Origin: Gremmenia infestans
Lineage: Eukaryota > Ascomycota > Leotiomycetes > Helotiales > Hamatocanthoscyphaceae
Length of the DNA: 64,000 bases
Direction: 5' to 3'
Assembly: GCA_032629725.1 (NCBI GenBank)
Contig: JAFEVB010000007.1
Location: forward strand, 434,001-498,000
Below are positions 1-12,071 of the stretch, piece after piece. The notes beneath the pieces were generated by a model. The model was not told the DNA's origin and made no database searches. It saw only the letters and a program-made list of their open reading frames with translations. Numbering within the stretch: the first letter of the stretch is position 1; every line of letters begins with the position of its first letter. The position numbers were made by a program, and so were the translations under genes.

Positions 1-881
1 GTACCTGGTGGTTTGTGTAAAGAAGGAGTTATCAAAGGCTGGGCTGAAAGCCAAGCCGCTCTGAATGTAGAACGAGTATGTCTTTATTCATCCCACAAGT
101 CTTCATTGACTAAAAGAGTTTCTCAACAGGTTACAACATATCTCATCCACGTCCCTGACGAGGATACTTCTATCGCCGACACGATGGAAGGAATCCAAGA
201 ACTTCATCTAGCTGGAAAATTTGACAAGGTAAGACAATTTTTACTTGCCTTTGATCTATTCACTGTCCACCTCTGACCAAATTCTAGTTTGGACTGTCCA
301 ACTTCTCTCCTCAGCAAGTAGAAGAATGCTACGATTACGCCAAGTCGAAAGGCTATATCCTTCCCACCTGCTACCAGAGCATATACGGCCTCGTTTCTCG
401 TAAGAACGAGAAAGAGCTCTTTCCACTCCTCCGCCGCCTCGGCATGTTTATCCAAGCATATTCACCCCTCGCATCAGGCTTTCTGATCAAGACGCCAGAT
501 GATGTTCGCGCAGGGGTAGGAAACTTCGATCCTTCGACCGTTCTTGGCAAGGTTTTGCAAGATATGTACGCGACAGACAGTCTTTTAGAATATTTGCAAA
601 GGTACGGCGAATTGGCAGAGGAAATTGGGAGTTCGAGGGTCGGGCTGGCGTGCCGGTGGGTTGTGTGGAATTCTGCTTTGAGGGAGGATCTGGGAGATTG
701 CATGATTTCTGGTGCTAGCCGCGCGAAACAGCTTCAAGATGTGATATATGAAATAAAGAAAGGTCCATTGGAGGACAGCGTTGTTGAGAGGTTGGAAAAA
801 ATGTGGAAGGATATTGAGGATGATGCTCCGGGGGACAACTTTTCGACTTTTAGGAGACTGCAGAAAGCTGGTGTGCTTTGA
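1..881 (+). CDS. Aldo/keto reductase, 5' truncated by the window edge
   Basis: The visible model is join(<1..75,130..228,288..881), 255 residues to the stop. It looks like the C-terminal three quarters of an NADPH-dependent aldo/keto reductase of the AKR7/AKR13 type, which reduce aldehydes and ketones in the cytosol. Seen: YLIHVPDEDT (the family's YxxHxPD strand), the helix ending ELHLAGKFDKFGLSNFS, and the barrel segment with AYSPLASGFL. The 54-nt intron at 76-129 has GTATGT and CAACAG ends and is in frame, so reading through it wrongly adds 18 residues. Removing it restores NVERVTTYLIHVPD. The intron at 229-287 is phase 0. The N-terminus with the catalytic Tyr and Lys region lies outside the window. 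Family is confident; substrate is unknown. Confidence 0.88.
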
Positions 882-2476
882 GTTGAACGTTGTGAAGTTT
901 TACAGCAGTTGAGCAACTTTAAAGTAAGGAATGAGATGGGTGATAAGACCTTCCAAGGGGTTACTCCTCATTCTATTCAAATCATCCGGGAAGTGCATAC
1001 GAAGTACTATTAGATGCATGCTACTAAGCCACTACTAAACCAGCAAAGTATACGCGCGTATGGAGTACCCTTGTTTAAGTTGGAACGAGCTCTGACTCGC
1101 AACGCACCCACTGGTTCTGCATTTTGCTTTCTTTGGTTCTCGATCATCCTTACTAAGAACTAGGAATGGAACGAGAAACATTATCCTCTTTCTTCTTATG
1201 TTTATTGCGCCGCTCTTTTATTGCATTATTAGAATTGGCTACGTTCTTTATAGACCCCCCACCAGTCTGCTCTCTGAATCACTCACAAGTGTCGAGAATT
1301 CAAAAATTTTTCACCAATTTGATATCTCGGATGGCCCGAGTTGTCTATTTTCAAAGCGGAAGGAAGACATGGAGAACTATTAGGCTGCTTAGGCACTGAA
1401 AAGTGTTATAGGTAGCTGCGAAAGGTATGAGTGGGCCTTTTCTCTTGCGTAAAAGGCCTCAGACGATCAAGACTTGGAATAATGTTGAATTTAATCACTT
1501 AGATTGACGAAACTCGCTGGAACCTAATCGGCGGCTTCCCTCTGCCTTCTTCAACATCCAACCTCTAGGTGATCTGGGAGGCTTAAAAGCCCGGGGGGAA
1601 CCACCGATTAGCATTTCCCTCGACAAGGTGTCCACCCCGGCCCCTTTACTTCTTTCCAGAGTTCATTTCCAAAAGTCTGGAGGCAGAATTCGTCAGATGA
1701 TGAAATATCGATCCACATCCCAACTGGCATCTACAGGCTACTTATTTCAATACTCGTCCTAACAAACTACAAGGGGGTCTGCCACTACTTGTACCGCCTA
1801 CCTATACCGCACGTTTCAACTAGGGCTTCAATGCGAGGAGACTCAAGGATGGCCGACGATTATTCAATACCAGCATCACAATGCTAATAATAGATTGTTT
1901 GCAGCTAAGGTGGGACGGTAATGAGGATTGGGGTTTTTCTATACTCTTCAATTGATTTGATGTCCTGGGGGTCTGTCAAACCAGTCTAGCCTATTTAGGT
2001 GGAGCAAGTCAAATGAGGAACTCATTGCGAACCACTCACATTAATAGACCTGCAGCACATAATCATACCACGTGAATTTAGATATTTGAATTACCAAGCA
2101 TCTGTATACCTAGAAATTATTGACTGTTTAATTAGAAGAGAGTAGGTTTTTTTTGGCGTAGGCATAAAAAGAGGGCTTACCCTGGAATTAGTTCATTGAA
2201 AGCAACACCACGCGATTACACGGAAGTATATAATTAATGCACTCCCCGTGAATCCTTCGTCATTTTTCTGTCCATCTGCAAAGGATGATTTGAGACATGT
2301 TCACGTAAGGTCTATGTCCACACGAGGGGCTGAACGTCATGGTCTTTCTACAAAGTACTTCTTAGATAGTCATTTGACCTCGATTTAGCGTATCCCGAAT
2401 TTGCAGCTGAAGGCCCCTGATTCAACGCTTTAACTCCTACGCGTATAGTAAAGGAGGGGGGGTGCGGGGTGCACGT

Positions 2477-2618
2477 CGGACGAACCGCCTACAAGTGTAA
2501 AAGGTGGATTTTGCATAGTCCATAAATGCTTGAAAACGTTTACTTTCTTACTATGTATGGTAAAGCGTACCCAGAAACTACTCAGGAACGGATGATTTGC
2601 GTGTAGGCGGTCGCTCCG
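2477..2618. repeat. MITE-like element with 17-bp GC-rich inverted repeats
   Basis: The left arm CGGACGAACCGCCTACA (2477-2493) faces TGTAGGCGGTCGCTCCG (2602-2618). The reverse complement of the right arm is CGGAGCGACCGCCTACA, which differs by only a few bases. The interior is AT-rich and non-coding. No clear target-site duplication was found, so the class is open. Confidence 0.45.
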
Positions 2619-2641
2619 ATGGATCCGCCTCTTTATATTGC

Positions 2642-2866
2642 GGCCTACTCCACAAAAACATGTTACGCGAATGATGCAAATATGGATTTAAAGGCCCTCA
2701 AGTTAAAAGGAAGAAGACGAAAAGGATCATAGCTAATGGCATTATATTATATGTATTTTAAACAGTCATTGTCAATAGAAAATCAACTCATTATCTCGTA
2801 GACTTAGTGTTTTTTTAATACACTTTCACGTCTTGGTTTCTTGATTTCAAGTGGAGTAGGCCTCAA
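2642..2866. repeat. Inverted repeat pair GGCCTACTCCAC, possible second MITE
   Basis: GGCCTACTCCAC near 2643-2656 recurs inverted as GTGGAGTAGGCC near 2851-2862. It lies between the two other inverted-repeat elements of this desert. The arms are only about 12 bp, so chance cannot be excluded. Confidence 0.3.
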
Positions 2867-2877
2867 TACACTATATC

Positions 2878-3071
2878 CGCGGAGTAGGAGTTAAGTTATG
2901 GAGTTAGAGCCCCCAAAAGAACTAAATAATTAACCTTGAATCTAGGGTTGGGGGCCAAACATCGACTCGCCTGATGTGCAAATAAAGTTACAGCTTACGA
3001 TATAGTACTACTCGCATTTTTACAAGTCCGACATTCCCCACTATATTTACTCCATAATTCTATACTCCGCG
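2878..3071. repeat. MITE-like element with ~25-bp inverted arms
   Basis: The left arm starts CCGCGGAGTAGGAGTTAAG and runs to about 2906. The right arm (3046-3071) reads TTTACTCCATAATTC and ends TATACTCCGCG. The reversed right arm matches the left with small gaps. The interior is AT-rich with no coding potential. Confidence 0.4.
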
Positions 3072-4493
3072 CCACTTAGAGAGCCGAGATTCAACTTGAG
3101 ACAGGGTTCCAACTGAGAAGAGAAGTCTCACTTTAAGATTGGTTTAGTCCCGCTATTCTAGAGACTTATACCAGGGTTATAAGCCACTTATATACGCGGG
3201 ATTCTTGAGACCCGCGCCAAGTAATAAGGAGTGTCAGACTTTTAAAAAATGCGAGTACCTTGCATCTTAGCGAATCAAAGACAGCGCTGTCCGAAGGAAG
3301 ATTGTATCATTGCTTATGTTATTATAATGTGCGGTGTCTCTAAATGGTTAGATTTTACGTAGGGACATGGCGTCGAATACTCCACCGAAGAAGCGAAAGG
3401 TTATCTTTCTATATCCTGATAGCTTATTAATTAGGTGGCATTTGCACCTACACTGCAATTTGCGATCTATGAGGCTGGGATGTTTGAATACGTGGTTGCC
3501 AAGAGGCATAGAGCAGAGTCTTATGCAGATCGGTACAAATCAGAATATTGGCACCACGTACGCACAAATTATGGATCAGGGAATGTCGGTTGCTGTCATG
3601 AGGTAATGCTTTGATGATTTCTAAGATGACTAGTACTGGCAGTAGAGATATTCAGGATTAATGTGGCGCTTGGCACGCCCCCAATCCATAGATTTAGGGT
3701 GGCGAAAACTTGCTATAGGGGTTTGCCAAGAGTCAAAGGAAGGTACGTGAAGAAGGGGAGAAAGGTTTGAAATACCATGTTAGATAAAGGTCATTTAAAT
3801 GTCTAAGGATAGAAAATGACTCATAATATCTGCACGTGAAGCTCGAAGTCTACTACGTATCATCTCTCATTATTACCTAATAGAATACCAGATTCTTATA
3901 ATTAATAAGCCTCCTTGTTACTTTCTCAAATGCGCATTTTGGTGGATTTCAGCTTGATATACTTTAGCTGAGTCTTTCATGATATGCTTGGCTGACATTC
4001 GGAATTAGGCTCCTTAAAGCCCTATAGGGCTGCACAGCCTCATCGCACCAGAAAGCTTACTCAACGCTAAGTCTAATGAAGATTGTTTGTACGGAATAGT
4101 CCGTTACTAGCACTAAAATTTTAGTAGCACGGTCGCTGTTGCAAGCACGGATGTATACAGATATAGTACACAGGGGTATTGACATGAAGATGTCGCGTAA
4201 AGAATTACTAGTATAACACTTTTTAATATCATTCGAAGATCTGGTTACGAATCATAGGATGAGTGCAAAGCCCTAGGTTATAAATATATCATAGTATCAG
4301 CTTAAGTGACCAAAGCCAACCCTGTTTACCAAAAGCACTAGAATAAACATGGCAGCGTGTTATTATCCTTGTATCCCGGCGGTGAGTTTTAAGAATGAGG
4401 GCCTTTAAATATGCATATCTTGGGATGCATGTCCTAAGCTCCGTCCTGCGCTGGTCACACTTCTTAAATTTTTTGTCGAAAAGAAACACCAAG

Positions 4494-6087
4494 ATGAAAA
4501 TGTCACCAAAATCAGATTCTGGATTGCTAAGTCAGAGGAGACCTCATCGTAAATCTAGAAATGGATGTCAACAATGTAGGTGCTTAGTTTCTCTGATTTA
4601 ATACTCCTACACACATATCTATTGAAGTCGACCTATTTGTCGCTTTGCTCTTGTTCAGCTTTAGATTATTGTTAGTCTCTTAGAGATGCAATGCTGACTT
4701 TGAGACTTGATACAGGTAAAAAGAGGAAAATAAAGGTGTGTTAAGAATTGCCTTCAAAGGGATTTCGGATACTGTTCTCGGGCCCTCTAATCATCGCCAT
4801 CTTCAGAAGGCTTCCTGATTCTTTTGTGGAGTTCAATCAAAGCGTCTGACATGAGTATTTTAGTGCGACGAAAGCAAGCCGGCTTGTGGGCATTGTAGCA
4901 GGTTTTCTTCTCCATGCTCATTTTCTGAAGAACTGCCAGACAAATCTTCGACTGCAAACAACAAAGTAATATCTCCACTATCTCCGACATCTCCATCCTC
5001 TTTGGTAGTGCCTGGTGGTTTCGAAAACACTTTCTTTCTATCCCCTGGATATACCACTATACCAGTAGCACTAGGGGAAATCCATCATGGGATTGGCAAT
5101 CAAGCATTTGGGGTGATGGATCTCGAGCTGTTTCACTTTTTTCTAACCGAAACTTGCCTCACAATATCCGAATGTCCGGATCGACAAAGACTTTGGCAAC
5201 ACGTCATCCCTCAAATCGCCTTCACCCATCACTTTCTCCTTCGCGGTATCTTATCATTCGCTGCCTTGCACCTTGCACATACTCAGCCAGAACGTAGAGA
5301 ATCATTATGGGCGGAGGCATCTTCTCACTACGACGTTGGTGTGGGATTATTCCATACCGAGGTTCTGGATATCACACCTTTCAACTGTGATGCTTGTTTC
5401 GCCTTTTCGTCACTGCTCGCTGCTCACGCTTGGCCATTTTCCCACCAGACCAGCGATCTGTTCTTCTCAACTTTACCAACTGCTGAGCAAGCATTCAATA
5501 CGACGTGGGCTAGCCTTTTGCGAGGAGTGCACACTTTGCTCGATACAGCTTGGGATTGGATTGCAAATGGTCCGTTGGGACCTTTGCTAGAAACGCATAA
5601 AATATATCCCGCAATAGTGAGGAAAGCCAATCCTGAAATAAGTGCGAAGTTGATAGGCTTGGGTCAACTTTGGGACCCACCACCCTCAAGATACAATCCT
5701 GCTGATATCGAAGCGCTCAGCGAGGCTCTTGTTCTGATACAAGAAGCATGTGGAATACTTACTTCCTCCACTAGCGAACGCCCGCTTAGTGCGATCTCGC
5801 TGGCTTTGGCTTGGCCTACCTGTGTGTCCGCAACCTTTCTTGAGCTGGTTGATCGGCTGGAGCCCGAAGCCCTCATTATCCTGGCGCATTACTCGTTGAT
5901 TTTGAATCAAGTAGATGGGGTCTGGTTCATGCATGGCATGAGCAGGCAATTATTGCAGACTGTTCATGAGAGGATTGGTAAGGTTTGGGAGAGCTGGATT
6001 GCATGGCCGCTTCAAGATCTCGCTCTGAGCGAGCTCAACAACCAGATGGATGATGGTATAGTGCATAATACTCTTCTCTTCCCGTGA
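4494..6087 (+). CDS. Zn(II)2Cys6 fungal transcription factor
   Basis: The model is join(4494..4575,4716..4735,4864..6087), 441 residues. Splicing restores a canonical zinc cluster CX2CX6CX6CX2CX6C: CQQCKKRKIKC, then DESKPACGHCSRFSSPC. Exon 2 is only 20 nt and encodes the basic KKRKIK segment; reading past it on either side meets stops at once. The rest is a helical fungal regulatory region beginning DLELFHFFLTETC, with LLRGILSFAALHLAH. This resembles the sterol-regulator-like (Upc2-type) group of C6 factors, which is an inference. The start was chosen at the first ATG after an upstream CACCAAG context; a second in-frame ATG lies two codons on. It should be a nuclear DNA-binding protein; its targets are unknown. 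Confidence 0.85.
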
Positions 6088-7633
6088 ATAGGGTCTGCAC
6101 ATGAAGCAAATCACCAGGAGGAGGATTCGCCCATATATGTACGTATAGAGGGAATATTGAGATAATGCTTATGTAATTTAGAACTCAACAAAGAATCGGC
6201 ACACAATAGAGTGGACGTGAGATCAAACAGGGGTTTCTTAATACTGTTAAAGCTTTGCTCGTTGGTCCTTCCTCAAAGTTCAATCAGCCTCAATTTCTGT
6301 ACAATCAAGGGGCGATTTGAGGAGTTCATTGAATCTGGAAACAGGAAGAGCCGGAGGTGCCTTCTCCTCCCAGCTATTTTAGGAGAAACGACCAGAAAGT
6401 AATGCTTAGGTCAAGTAGGACTTTACCTAAACATGTTTTGGGAAGGGAAATTTAAAGGTATCTCAATCTCCCATTTCAACACCGTTTTATAGCTTATAAT
6501 TCAGTAGCAAAAAAGTATAAAACGGACTTGCAAATGCTTACTTCCGCGGGAAGCGAAATAGGGGATGGAGTTTCTTCATTATTAAGTAGAAAGGGATGAT
6601 ACAGTGAAGAGAACTTACCACACAAAATGTATTTCATGCATATTCTCTCCGCCAACCTCCTTAAGATGGAGGACAAAGAATGTAACCTTTTTAAAGAACA
6701 TGGTGGAGGGCATGCACAACTAGCTGTATCACGAAGTGGGAGAAAAGTGGTAACAGAAATTGCAAAAGGGCAAAGGTAGTTAATAAGATGCATTTGGGAC
6801 AGCTGGAAAATCTAGTGGTGGAGCTGAACGACCTGGGAGTCGAAGTAAGATTCTGGCACGTCCCAAAACAGTATAATGAGAAGGCAGATGCGTAGGCTAG
6901 CAAGGCTTTTGATTGTGGAAGGTGAATCATGAGAGACGTCTTGCGGTCTGGAGAGTTAGGTGATGTAAACAGAACACGCATGTATCATGAAAGCCTTCAA
7001 ACGTTGAGATAGGGTTGGAGAAGAAAGACATGCCTCGGGATCATTCACGTGGTTATCAATGCTACATGTATAATATTTGTAAGCATTGCCATAGCCAAGT
7101 GTCTTGCAAGCCATAGTTATTCGCAGTGGACGCACTGATAGAGGCTGAACAATTGATGGAATCAAAAGTTGAACAGTAGATAGAACTTTATTTTTACAGT
7201 CCAACTGTAATATTCTGACATGCTGTGCCAAAAGTATACTTGTATTGTCAAGCAAGCTACGTCTTGCAGTGCTGCTAAAAAAGCTTAAGCTTGGAAAACC
7301 AACCATTCATGGGTCATGCTCGGCATCTTAGTAATGAGACATTTTGTACTGGAGTATTTTCTTCCCCCTCCGGTCGCAATAACAGGTCTACTTGTACAAA
7401 CAAACTTAATAATCATGAATAGCAAGACATCGGCAGGATTCCAAAGACCATCCCATCCTTGTCGTTCTGTCTAGCGAGCACCTGAAGAAAAACAACCAGA
7501 CCAACTCGACCCGGCTCCGCGATATCTATACTGTGTCTCCCAGGGGCGACAAATCTTCCACATCTTCTGTGTACATATATATGTATATGCCTCATTCATT
7601 CGTAGATCAGACGCCGGGCCGTGTTCCCCCAAC
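6088..7633. other. Intergenic DNA containing an RNase H relic
   Basis: No intact gene is seen. Short open stretches on both strands lack family features. A decayed RNase H-like fragment lies at 6710-6925 and is listed separately. The last 200 bases would contain the promoter of the downstream SulP transporter; a short TATATATGTATATG stretch lies at about 7575. Confidence 0.5.
6710..6925 (+). pseudogene. RNase H-like pseudogene fragment
   Basis: Frame 2 reads a 61-residue stretch containing CITKWEKSGNRNCKRAKVVN, LGQLENLVVELNDLGVEVRF and WHVPKQYNEKADA. A TAG at 6893 follows, and then ASKAFD continues in the same frame. This matches the C-terminal half of fungal RNase HI-like proteins: a DSxYVVxCITxW helix, a (N)GWRN-type turn, then VxxxWVPRxxNxxADxLA. 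The in-frame TAG, the lost Trp of the GWRN turn and a stop at 6692 just upstream mark it as broken. The N-terminal catalytic half was not found. It may come from a cellular RNase H duplicate or from a retrotransposon domain; no reverse transcriptase was seen nearby. Confidence 0.6.
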
Positions 7634-10295
7634 ATGTCCTCTCGCAGACCGAACACCCCTCCTTCAGCGAAGCACTCTCGCGCATCCTCAGTAATCAGCC
7701 AGTCAGCTCAACAACACGTACCTCAAATCCCAAGCAGCTTGCGCGAAGCACATACTCTCTCTAGATCTCCAGAAGAGATAGGGCAAGGCTCAGGCACAGA
7801 CACAGCACCGAGCAGTTCGAATCCTTCACCAAATACATACCCTACCCACCCAGATACGGACCCTGCGGCAGACGACGCTGTAGATGCAGAACACAATGGA
7901 GTTGGTATCGCCGATTTTGGAAGTAGAGTGGCCTCAGAGACAACTGCGCTGTTGAAGAGGCCATTTGAATTGGTTGTAAGCTCTCCACATGCTGGGCCTT
8001 GTAATCATGGCACATTCAGTCCCCGGCTGGAAAGTCGACCAGAAAGTGTGATGAGTGGGCACAGCGGATATGGGTTTGGAGGATCAGTGCCTAGAAATGC
8101 ACGAGAGACTAGCGGTTCAAGCATTTCTATGTTTGGGAGCTTCCTCGAGAATGTTGGCATGAAAACCGGGTCTGGATCTAGCAACAAGAAGAAAATGAGC
8201 ACGACGAGTTATTTGGCAGAGCAGCATGGTATTAAAAATACTAGAACAATGTATGTGTTGCGAGTCTGACAATCTCCAGCCGTGGACATTCAGCTAATGT
8301 GCTGCCATTTTTCAGGTACTTCGCCTATTACATCCCCTTCTTCGCCTGGATACGACAATACAGATGGGTACACCTCCGAGGGGATCTAATAGCTGCTCTC
8401 ACTATGGCATCGTTCTACCTTCCCATGGCCCTATCTTACGCGTCAAACCTCGCCCACGTCCCCCCTATTAATGGACTGTACTCATTCGTTTTCAATCCGC
8501 TTATATATGCAATACTTGGCAGCTGCCCGCAAATGGTGGTTGGTCCTGAAGCCGCAGGTAGTCTCTTAGTAGGAAGTGTTGTTCGCTCCAGTGTAGACAG
8601 TGGGCAAACACCTGAAAATGACGATATTATGCATGCTAGAGTTGCCGGTATTGTTACCGGGATGGCAGGAGCTGTGATATTCATTGCTGGTCTGACACGC
8701 CTGGGATTCTTGGACAGCGTCCTCAGTAGACCATTCTTGAGGGGTTTTATCTCGGCTATTGGATTTGTCATTATGGTAGATCAGCTTGTACCTGAGTTAG
8801 GTCTGGCAGATTTGGCAGAAGAAGCACGAGTTGCCCATGGTAGCAGTGTTGACAAACTGCGATTCCTTTTTGGAAATCTCCACGAGATATCTGGCAAGAC
8901 TGCAGCTGTTGCTGGGGTAAGCTTTGTAATTATTATGACCTTCAGGTAAGTAATTTTGCTTTTTTACGGGTGGGGGTGCTGACTTTCATCAGAGAAGGGA
9001 AGAAATACCTTCAGCCTCGGTACCCTAAAGTTGCATACATCCCCGACCGTTTTTGCGTTGTGGTACTATCAGCAATTTTGAGCTGGCAGTATCGCTGGGA
9101 CCAGCATGGAATTGAAATCCTTGGCAAAGTTGAATCGTCAACGGGGTCTCCCTTCCCCTTCCACTGGCCTTTCCAACTAGATCACATGAAACATGTTCGG
9201 GAAGCAATGGGAACGTCGTTCCTGATTGCTCTACTCGGCTTCTTTGAATCTTCTGTTGCGGCTAAAAGCCTTGGTGGAGGAGAGAGCAAAGATGGCATTC
9301 AGGGAATTGCCTTGAGTCCCAACAGGGAACTCGTAGCTTTAGGGGTAGCCAACTTGGTTGGTGGATGTTTCAGTGCACTACCCGCTTTTGGTGGTTACGG
9401 GAGAAGTAAAGTGAACGCCAGTACGGGCGGGAAGACGCCGATGAGCAGCATTTTCCTAAGTATAATTACTATTATTTGCATATTGTACCTGCTGCCAGCG
9501 TTTTATTATCTTCCCGTAAGTTTAACTCGTTTCAGCCTCATACAGTCTCTAACAGTCATATAGAAAGCAGTTCTATCTGCAATGATCACTGTTGTAGCCT
9601 GGTCCCTTGTCGAGGAGGCACCCCACGATATCTTATTCTTTCTAAGGATCAGAGGTTACACAGAACTGGGGCTTATGATTATAATCTTTGCTGCAACAAT
9701 ATTCTATTCCCTCACCCTCGGGATTGCTATTGGGGTAGGCTTGTCACTCCTATCCGTCATCAAACACAGTACTCGGCCACGTATCCAAATCCTAGGGAGA
9801 ATACCAGGGACAAACAAATTTGAGAACGCAGAAGACAACCCGGATAAATTAGAATTCATCGAAGGATGCCTAATTGTCAAGATCCCCGAGCCCTTGACAT
9901 TCGCAAATACAGGCGATCTGAAAAATCGTCTCCGAAGGCTGGAATTATATGGTACAACTGGTGCACATCCTGCATTACCCCGAGTTCGATCGCCAGAGCA
10001 CAACAAAAACATCATTTTCGACATTCATGGCGTGACGGGCTTAGATGGCTCCGGGACACAGGTCTTGGAAGAGATTGTGCGCGGCTATAGAGATCGCGGG
10101 GTCAGGGTATTTTTCTCTCGGGGCCCGGCTGATGGAACTCCGATATTCGAACTTTTCCGCCGGAGTGGAATTCTTGAGATTTGTGGGGGCAAAGATCATT
10201 TCGTTGCAGATGTTGGTGAAGCGCTGCGACTTACTGAGGATGAAGGCGATGAGTCTGGTTATGAAAATTTGGCTGGTGATGAAGGTGGCGGATGA
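7634..10295 (+). CDS. SulP/SLC26-family anion transporter with STAS domain
   Basis: The model is join(7634..8250,8316..8945,8993..9515,9564..10295), 833 residues, with all junctions in phase. A Ser/Pro-rich, hydrophilic N-terminus of about 200 residues precedes the SulP core. The core begins YFAYYIPFFAWIRQYRW and continues LRGDLIAALTMASFYLPMAL, with NGLYSFVFNPLIYAILG and VVGPEAAGSLL. About ten membrane segments follow, including the SSVAAKSLG stretch. The C-terminus has a STAS domain with IIFDIHGVTGLDGSGTQVLE. Known SulP proteins move sulfate and other anions. The long cytosolic N-terminus resembles the yeast vacuolar Vsb1 (YGR125W) subgroup rather than plasma-membrane sulfate permeases, so a vacuolar role is possible but inferred. 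Confidence 0.92.
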
Positions 10296-10456
10296 TACCA
10301 CAGCAATGATGGCTGTCAGGCTGGATGAATGAAGTGTAGATCTTAGTTGTTTGTTTGAAGTTAAGGATCAAAGGGCGGCAAAGTCCTTTCAGCGAGCATT
10401 GCGGGGCGTTATGAAAGGGGCTCTGAATTATAACACCAGTCGAATGAATGATTGCA

Positions 10457-10504
10457 TCTTTTCGGAAGATAGTAGGTGCGTCTTTTCGGAAGATAGTAAG
10501 TGCG
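10457..10504. repeat. 24-bp tandem duplication
   Basis: TCTTTTCGGAAGATAGTAGG with TGCG (10457-10480) is repeated immediately with one change at 10481-10504. Two copies only, in the 3' flank of the SulP gene. Confidence 0.85.
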
Positions 10505-11970
10505 TATTCAAATGAGAAGTCGGAGAAGTGCCCGGGAGGTATTGAGGAAAGCGCGAATCCCGTTTCGAGGTAAGAGCATTCCCAATGAGGAGTTCTTATT
10601 CAAAGCCAGATTTTAAATGTCGACTTCCGCCGAGACCAGATGAACAGTCTACAAACCACGGTACGGAGGTACAGTATCTCGTTCGGATTTTGACACTCCG
10701 CCGATTTCCCCGTCCTCTCATGCATCTCGGATGAGGCTCATTCTATACCTAGAGGCTTGGCTATGCATAGCATCTACAGTATGTAGCCAAGGCTTTGAAC
10801 TCCGGGACGCGTGGCCATCAAGATGCCAACTTTCTACTGCGTGTATTTTTCACTCTGCTCTGCAGAAGCGCCCGACTCTGTGGGCTTCGCATCCAACCAC
10901 GCCCGGTCAATTAGTTGTCATATGGGAAGTCTTTATCTCGGCAATCACGACAAAACTAGGATGAACGCACGACATGGAGTTTGTCTTGTCCCTTCTATTT
11001 CGGTCCTCGTCCCGAACGGGCCTTGCCTGCCCGTTCCTTATCAGATACAGTTCAAAGGAAGTAATATCTCCTTTCCTTGCTTCGGTTTTTTGGTTTATCA
11101 GCAATATCAGCTAATGATATCACTCAAGAGCCCAGTAAGCTGCAATATTCATCAGGGTTCATCCAGGATCTGTTTTTCCTTCTCTCCTTTTGCTATCACG
11201 TGCGGAAACTTTCGTCTAGAACATTGGCTGAGACGACATTAGCCTATGTGCACCAATGGATAATTCTCTTTTAGCGCTCTCTGCACCTCTCATTTTCTGC
11301 CTTTAACCTACCTGAACAATGGTACCAGAACTTGGACCTAGGGTTTCATTTCTCCAGGCCAAGATTTTCTCTACCGAACTCAAAAATGCGGGGCTTAGCG
11401 TCTTCGTAATATGAAAAGGGGGTCTTTTCACGTGCCGCCACGCATGTTGTTGGAAATTTCCTTTCGTGTTTCATTTTCTGCAAACCCTTGCACACACTCC
11501 GGTAGATCTTCCGTCCTTTTAAAATCTCCTTTCTTCGGGTCTGCCGGAAAGGGCAAGTCGCCAGCTTTGACAGTGTGCACACGAATTTCAATTGGTACCC
11601 ATAGATATTGCCATGTAAATCGAAATGCTTATTTCTTTTCAGTCAATTTATATGGGGAGCGCGTTTCAATTTAGTTGAAAAAAACCATGGTCCGATTGAT
11701 CGAATTTGATTTTCACCGCCTGGCGGCACGTCCATACCTTGTTTGCAGAGGCATGGACAATTTGTTTGAAGCTCCGAGAGACAAGATCTGCAAGTAGGCA
11801 AATGTTGATTGTGTGTGCGAAAGACAGATATTATCAACCACTCTGTATGTGATTTGTGCGCACACCTAAAGAGATTATGTACGCGTAATCTAGCCCTGGC
11901 AAGGCTTTATAGTTATCCGGTTGAGTTAACATCTACTGCTTGGATGGGGAATCTAGGTAGGGGACGCAGA

Positions 11971-11979
11971 GTATAAGTA
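11971..11979 (+). promoter_or_regulatory. TATA-like box before the secreted precursor
   Basis: GTATAAGTA lies about 95 bases before the ATG at 12072 and is followed by pyrimidine-rich sequence, a usual arrangement for a strongly expressed fungal gene. Confidence 0.35.
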
Positions 11980-12071
11980 CGGCTTCCATTCCCTTTCTGA
12001 ATTTAGAAGTAGGTACAACATCTCGTTCGTTTCTAGCCACTCCTTTACTGATACCCGAGATTCTGTTCAAT

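Larger units (their letters stand above)
882..4493. other. Gene-poor, AT-rich stretch with inverted repeats
   Basis: No convincing gene was found in about 3.6 kb. All frames are broken by frequent stops. Three imperfect inverted-repeat pairs near 2.48-3.07 kb suggest small decayed DNA transposons. A 79-codon open stretch from 3367 begins with the nuclear-signal-like PPKKRKV. A second frame at 3433-3610 reads a protein-like stretch containing YEAGMFEYVVAKRHR. Neither has a recognisable family, and both could be relics or chance. Confidence 0.5.
10296..12071. other. Intergenic region upstream of the secreted precursor gene
   Basis: No supported gene. Open stretches of up to 143 codons on the plus strand (10811-11242) show no family features and low coding character. 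A 24-bp direct tandem repeat lies at 10457-10504. The last 150 bases before 12072 are pyrimidine-rich with a TATA-like box. Confidence 0.5.

Noticed and set aside
6058..6093. A possible 36-nt intron at the end of the first Zn2Cys6 gene
   Set aside because: Too short for a fungal intron; the uninterrupted stop at 6087 is simpler.
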